In this document: positions 61,957 through 64,000 of the stretch, one piece after another
How the letters are laid out: every line of letters begins with the position of its first letter
How positions within the stretch are numbered: the first letter of the stretch is position 1
Assembly (NCBI RefSeq): GCF_028858725.1
Contig: NC_084774.1
Location: 7,352,001 to 7,416,000, forward strand
Source of the DNA: Colius striatus
Lineage: Eukaryota > Chordata > Aves > Coliiformes > Coliidae
Reading direction: 5' to 3'
Length of the DNA stretch: 64,000 nt
Notes under the pieces: model-generated
Seen by the model: only the letters and a program-made list of their open reading frames with translations
Databases searched by the model: none
What the model was told of the DNA's origin: nothing
Made by a program: the position numbers and the translations under genes

Positions 61957-64000
61957 CTGTAATTAGTGGGGAATAAAAATAAAGAATGTCTCTTGATGGT
62001 CTGCACTGGGGAAGTTAATGCTGCAGGGTGAAGCAGAACTCACAGTCACTACTAAGTGGGAAACCAATCAACTCAGAGCAATATGAAGGATTTCTTCTTA
62101 AAAGTTTATTTGACCTTTTGCAAAATATGTGGAATTTCAATGTGTAAATGACTAATCACAGTCCTGAAGATATGTGAGGAATGTTCTTCAAAATACAGCA
62201 AAATCCATATTGGCATTAAGTACAGCACACCACATGTTCCCCACGTCAATCTCTCCCTTTTCCTACAGTAGCCACAGCTCAGCCTGGGACACACTGCGTG
62301 GTCTACCCCAGAAACCACCAGTTTCAGTTGATTTGGGAGTTTTTTTGTTTGTTTTCTCCCCACTATCATGCAACAGCAATCTCTTAGGAGCAGTGAAGCA
62401 CTGGACAGCTCTTCCTGACACTGAAGGGTTTTTTTGCATGCTACAGGAGATGTTTCTGTAGATTTAAATAAACCACACCCAGTAAAGTTGGAATTGTTGG
62501 CAACTATGGGAAGTTAATTTATACCACCCTGCCAGAAAACTGGGTGTTTTTGTACATGGATCAACAGACATATAATAGACAACTCTACACTGCTCGGGTG
62601 GCTGCAGCTTCAGGTTGTCAAAGCCTTTTAAATAACACTGACATTCCCAAACATGGAATGGGACATGGCCCATGTGACAGTTGCTACTACAAAACTCATT
62701 GCTTATATGGCAACAACTTGTTTATCATTTCTGATAATGCAGTTTAGTGACTGAAGCCAAGAAAACCACATCACATGATCACAAGGCCTCTGAAGAGCTT
62801 AAGCAATGAAAAATGAAGTTTGTAAGGAACATGCTGGTGAGGCGGCTGGAGCATTGTTTACTTCTACAAAATCTACACTTAACTCAGGCACTGAGCTACC
62901 AACCTTACACTTAACCACCCAGGGCCTGGTTTCCAGGAGAACTTAAAGAGGTTTCTATGCCTTTATCAATGTTAAGTGGACCTCAATGTCTCACAAACTT
63001 CAAAGTGCCTCAAATTCAGCTGTAAGATTTCTCCAGGTGCACAGGTTCATTTCTGACAGACTCAGGGCTTTCATTCTTGTCAGTATTGAGCAATAGCGTT
63101 CCTCTACCACTCCCTAAATCCCAATCAGGACTCTCATTGTTCAGACAAGAAGTTTTCAGGCTGACATCTAACAGCCTAAAGAAAATTCTAAAAGGACAAT
63201 GAAAACCTAACAGTAAGTTTACAACTGCCTGTTTATCAGACAAGCCTCTACAATCCTGTAAGAAATGACCAATAGGCTGAGAGTGATTGCTGTAGCCTTA
63301 TTCCTGACTGTCTCCTTTCAAGATCCCAGTCTGACAGACTCCTGATGGAGAACATCTCACACACACTGCTCCGTTTGCATTTTAATGCAAATGTCACCTA
63401 CCACACTATTATGTCAGGAAACCTGACCCTTACACTAAAATCCTCTACCAGGAAAACGAGATGCAGACCCAAATTCCTGTCATGTGTATGAGCAGTTGGA
63501 GTTTCCTACTGCTAAGGACAGAGTCCCAACTACAACATTTTTTGGGGAAGAGTATACATGTTCAATCCCTCCAGCTGAAGATATTCCACCCCCCCAAAAA
63601 AAATCACTCAAGATAGCAAGTCAAGCATTGTCATTTCACATGAAAACTTCTGAAGTAAACTCAGTCTTCAAATGCCCTGACTGCTATATAATAGCAAGTC
63701 ACAGTTGCTCCTGCTTGTGTTTGATCCTTTGTAGATCTAGTCTAACACATCCAGCCACACAAGGCTCTCAGTAAGGATACATAATGCTAAGACCAGTCCC
63801 CTGGAAAGAGACCTGGAGGACTTGTCAGTAAAGTTGGGCTGCAGTTCAGTTCCACTTCAAATATTCCATTGAAACTAGCGGACTCTGACACCTATTAAAA
63901 GGTAACGTGGGCTTCAGCTCAAAGCCCTGAACAAGACAGACTGACTGTGGGCAGCAATGTGACAAGTTCTTCTAAGACATGACTAATGTGGCTCTGTCTT
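61957..64000 (-). other. YWHAB first intron (partial)
   Basis: AT-rich, with no CpG island or first exon within the window. The acceptor in front of the start exon implies that transcription starts beyond base 64,000. Confidence 0.75.

Overview
The window looks like nuclear DNA from a bird. Multi-exon genes with GT-AG introns are separated by AT-rich introns, there are two CpG-island promoters, and several fragments have the layout of CR1 LINEs, the dominant avian retroposon. The four genes match the human chromosome 20q13.12 neighbourhood (YWHAB, PABPC1L, TOMM34, STK4), as recalled from general knowledge. No prokaryotic, viral or CRISPR content was seen. Species cannot be fixed from the sequence alone.

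Layout. About 1-34,674 is STK4 (MST1, a Hippo-pathway kinase) on the minus strand. Ten coding exons are present, but the terminal exon that should encode the SARAH domain is not in the window and probably lies beyond base 1. STK4 shares a CpG-island promoter head to head with TOMM34 (plus strand, 34,826-37,979, seven exons, complete). After a 3.8-4.7 kb convergent intergenic interval comes PABPC1L (minus strand, 52,860 down to 42,736, fourteen coding exons, complete, 633 codons), with its own CpG island at about 53.7-54.5 kb. After a further gap comes YWHAB (minus strand, 61,949 down to 58,146, five coding exons, complete, 244 codons), with a 3' UTR of about 1.8 kb. The YWHAB promoter and non-coding first exon should lie to the right of base 64,000.

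Function. STK4 and 14-3-3 beta both act in Hippo signalling: MST1 starts the kinase cascade, and 14-3-3 proteins retain phosphorylated YAP/TAZ in the cytoplasm. TOMM34 is a cytosolic Hsp70/Hsp90 co-chaperone for mitochondrial precursors, and PABPC1L is the oocyte/embryonic poly(A)-binding protein. The genes are neighbours by conserved synteny, not an operon. Every exon boundary given was placed by eye from reading frame, family homology recalled from memory and splice consensus; for each gene the exon lengths sum to an intact frame.

The most unusual points are local. A 44-bp tandem duplication copies the TOMM34 exon 4 splice donor. PABPC1L has a GC-AG intron. The STK4 start codon and a possible upstream in-frame TOMM34 start share one CCATGG palindrome. 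A 10-bp G-quadruplex-prone minisatellite lies at the PABPC1L promoter. No new multi-gene system was found.
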